Source of the DNA: Candidatus Solibacter sp.
GTDB lineage: Bacteria > Acidobacteriota > Terriglobia > Bryobacterales > Bryobacteraceae
Length of the DNA: 6,626 nucleotides
Reading direction: 5' to 3'
Assembly: GCA_017883355.1 (NCBI GenBank)
Contig: JADGNS010000281.1
Coordinates: 1 to 6,626, forward strand
The notes below the pieces were generated by a model. It made no database searches. It was not told the DNA's origin and saw nothing but the letters and a program-made list of their open reading frames with translations. Within the stretch, counting starts at the first letter, position 1. Every line of letters begins with the position of its first letter. Positions 5,642 through 6,626 of this stretch are shown here, piece after piece. Made by a program: the position numbers and the translations under genes.

Positions 5642-6479
5642 AGAACTTGATCGAGACTGACAATACTGCGAGCCCATATGCGATGCCCGTGGTGGCGGCC
5701 ACCGCCCCATGTGCCGAGGCGATCCCGTGGACTTTCTCCCCGCGGTTCCGCTCATTGTAGGCCAGCGTGCCGAGGATCGGCGTCAGGATCATGCCTGCGC
5801 CATGGACCCACGCCAGGGCTTTATGCACTCGGATGGGCCCTCGGGTGGGGGCCCCCGATATCTTGGGCGCGAAGACGGCAAAGTAAGCCGTAGTCAGGTA
5901 GAGGCCGGTAGTCACCCCGCCCAGCGCGGCATGCAACTCGCGTCCGGACGCCGTGCTCTTCCTGCCGGCCGCCTGGTTTGACGTAATGAGCGTGGCCACT
6001 AATGGCGCGAGCGTGATCAAACCCAGCCGCTGGTGAATCTTCAGCATGTGAGACCGCTTGTCCAGCCGCGCCTGATCCTGGGCGTTGCCCTTTAGCTGAT
6101 CCGGGGTGAAGCCCAAGTCACCCAGCGAGGGCTCCGTACCGGCTGCCAATGCCACGTCCAGCTTCTGCGCCACGCCCGCCGTGAGCATCACTCTAGCCGT
6201 TTTGGAGCCGACGCCTTCCGCCGAAATCGAAACCTCGTACTCTCCCGGAAGCAGGTTCGGCAGATTATAGAGACCGGCGGAATCGGTCTTGGCTTCCGTC
6301 GATTGGCCCGTCGCCAGGTTCTTCACCGAAACCTTGGCGTTTGAAACGGCAGTTCCGGAAGGGCCTGTGACGGCACCGGACAGCGTGCTTGCAGTTTGCG
6401 CTCGCACCGGAACCGAAATCAGAAGAGGCAGAAGCAGCAAGACCACTCCTGAGACGAACTTCGCGAATCTCGGAACCAT
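5640..6479 (-). CDS. Carboxypeptidase-regulatory-like domain fused to a four-helix, b561-like membrane domain
   Basis: I do not know a named gene for this 279-residue protein. A signal peptide or anchor covers about 1-27 (VVLLLLPLLISVPVRA-Q). Residues 30-112 form a carboxypeptidase-regulatory-like beta-sandwich (LSGAVTGPSGTAVSNAKVSVKN, GLYNLPNLLPGEYEVSI). A linker leads to four hydrophobic helices at about 150-167, 184-203, 220-241 and 256-276. A histidine sits at the start of each: H149, H183, H219/H226 and H251/H257. With the N-domain outside, H149 and H226 fall on the outer side and H183 and H257 on the inner side. This is the pairing expected for two hemes in a cytochrome b561-type bundle (helices 1+3 and 2+4). 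The Arg/Lys-rich loops at 171-180 and 243-249 lie on the predicted inner side. The YceI-like gene follows with only 8 bp between them, recalling E. coli yceJ-yceI. A heme-free membrane protein remains possible. The start has CAGGAG 7 nt upstream. Confidence 0.8.
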   Translation of the reverse strand: MVPRFAKFVSGVVLLLLPLLISVPVRAQTASTLSGAVTGPSGTAVSNAKVSVKNLATGQSTEAKTDSAGLYNLPNLLPGEYEVSISAEGVGSKTARVMLTAGVAQKLDVALAAGTEPSLGDLGFTPDQLKGNAQDQARLDKRSHMLKIHQRLGLITLAPLVATLITSNQAAGRKSTASGRELHAALGGVTTGLYLTTAYFAVFAPKISGAPTRGPIRVHKALAWVHGAGMILTPILGTLAYNERNRGEKVHGIASAHGAVAATTGIAYGLAVLSVSIKF

Positions 6480-6486
6480 TTAGGCA

Positions 6487-6492
6487 CTCCTG
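6487..6492 (-). promoter_or_regulatory. Strong ribosome binding site of the b561-like gene
   Basis: On the minus strand CAGGAG lies 7 nt before the ATG at 6479, near the ideal distance. It fixes the start; the frame has no better upstream candidate. Confidence 0.75.
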
Positions 6493-6498
6493 GCTCCA

Positions 6499-6504
6499 AG
6501 TATA
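6499..6504 (-). promoter_or_regulatory. Candidate -10 box upstream of the b561-like gene
   Basis: TATACT on the minus strand matches the -10 consensus at five of six positions. A GGGACA hexamer lies 15 bp further upstream, a short spacing. Transcription would start at about 6492, leaving a leader of about 13 nt with the ribosome site at its very end, which is tight. The real promoter may lie elsewhere. Confidence 0.2.
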
Positions 6505-6555
6505 CGCCACGCTTATCGTTGTCCCCTCAGCACGACTCCGATTAGTGAGGCGATA

Positions 6556-6579
6556 GCCGGCCCCGCTTCATCGGCCGGC
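6556..6579. repeat. Perfect 7-bp inverted repeat (hairpin) in the right-edge leader region
   Basis: GCCGGCC (6556-6562) and GGCCGGC (6573-6579) form a perfect stem around a 10-nt loop. There is no T-run on either strand, so it is not a typical terminator; it could be an operator or a rho-independent-like remnant. On the minus strand one short open frame entering from the window edge (18 codons with good third-position G/C) stops at 6568-6570 inside the loop, so the hairpin may mark the 3' end of another gene. That frame is too short to call a gene. Apart from this and the promoter candidate, nothing else is seen at 6493-6626. Confidence 0.4.
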
Positions 6580-6626
6580 GTAGACAGAGGTAGCGGTCTT
6601 GAAATCCAAGCCAACGGACTCGCCGC

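Noticed and set aside
1..6626. CRISPR array, tRNA or rRNA genes
   Set aside because: No regularly spaced repeats, cloverleaf-like segments or rRNA-like conserved stretches were seen on either strand. The only long exact repeat noticed is the single 20-bp pair.

Overview
The window looks like a chromosomal segment of a high-GC, Gram-negative soil-type bacterium, most likely an acidobacterium of the Solibacter/Bryobacter type. This is inferred from three things: a Tat-signal-bearing enolase-superfamily enzyme beside a large secreted glycoside hydrolase-like protein, a carboxypeptidase-regulatory-like domain on a membrane protein, and strong G/C preference at codon third positions. No 16S or other marker gene is present, so the assignment is tentative.

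Layout, left to right. The plus strand begins with the last 39 codons of a uroporphyrinogen-decarboxylase (UroD) superfamily protein (ends 122). It is followed by a two-gene toxin-antitoxin module, a UPF0175 antitoxin (198-464) overlapping by ATGA a DUF3368/PIN-type toxin (461-961). Everything to the right is on the minus strand, convergent with the module. Read in its own direction this begins at the right edge with a tightly coupled pair: a 279-residue protein combining a carboxypeptidase-regulatory-like domain with a four-helix, histidine-rich membrane domain (5640-6479), and a YceI-like exported lipocalin-fold protein (5092-5631). After a 134-bp gap comes a second pair: a Tat-signal L-rhamnonate-dehydratase-like enolase-superfamily enzyme (3698-4957), then 8 bp later a large secreted glycoside hydrolase-like protein with a C-terminal carbohydrate-binding-like module (1005-3689).

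How the parts fit. The dehydratase and the hydrolase-like protein probably form a small sugar-acid/polysaccharide unit working outside the cytoplasm. The membrane protein and the YceI protein resemble in layout the cytochrome b561/YceI pairing known from E. coli yceJ-yceI, although the membrane protein here carries an extra N-terminal domain.

The most notable structural observation is a perfect 20-bp direct repeat (109-128 and 1014-1033) bracketing the toxin-antitoxin module. The left copy covers the stop codon of the UroD-family gene and the right copy covers the last codons of the hydrolase gene. Removing one copy and the intervening DNA in silico (905 bp) leaves the UroD-family end unchanged and gives the hydrolase a new stop codon at exactly the same length (..PDPR instead of ..PDVR). 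The module therefore looks like an insertion into the overlapping 3' ends of two convergent genes that spared both proteins.
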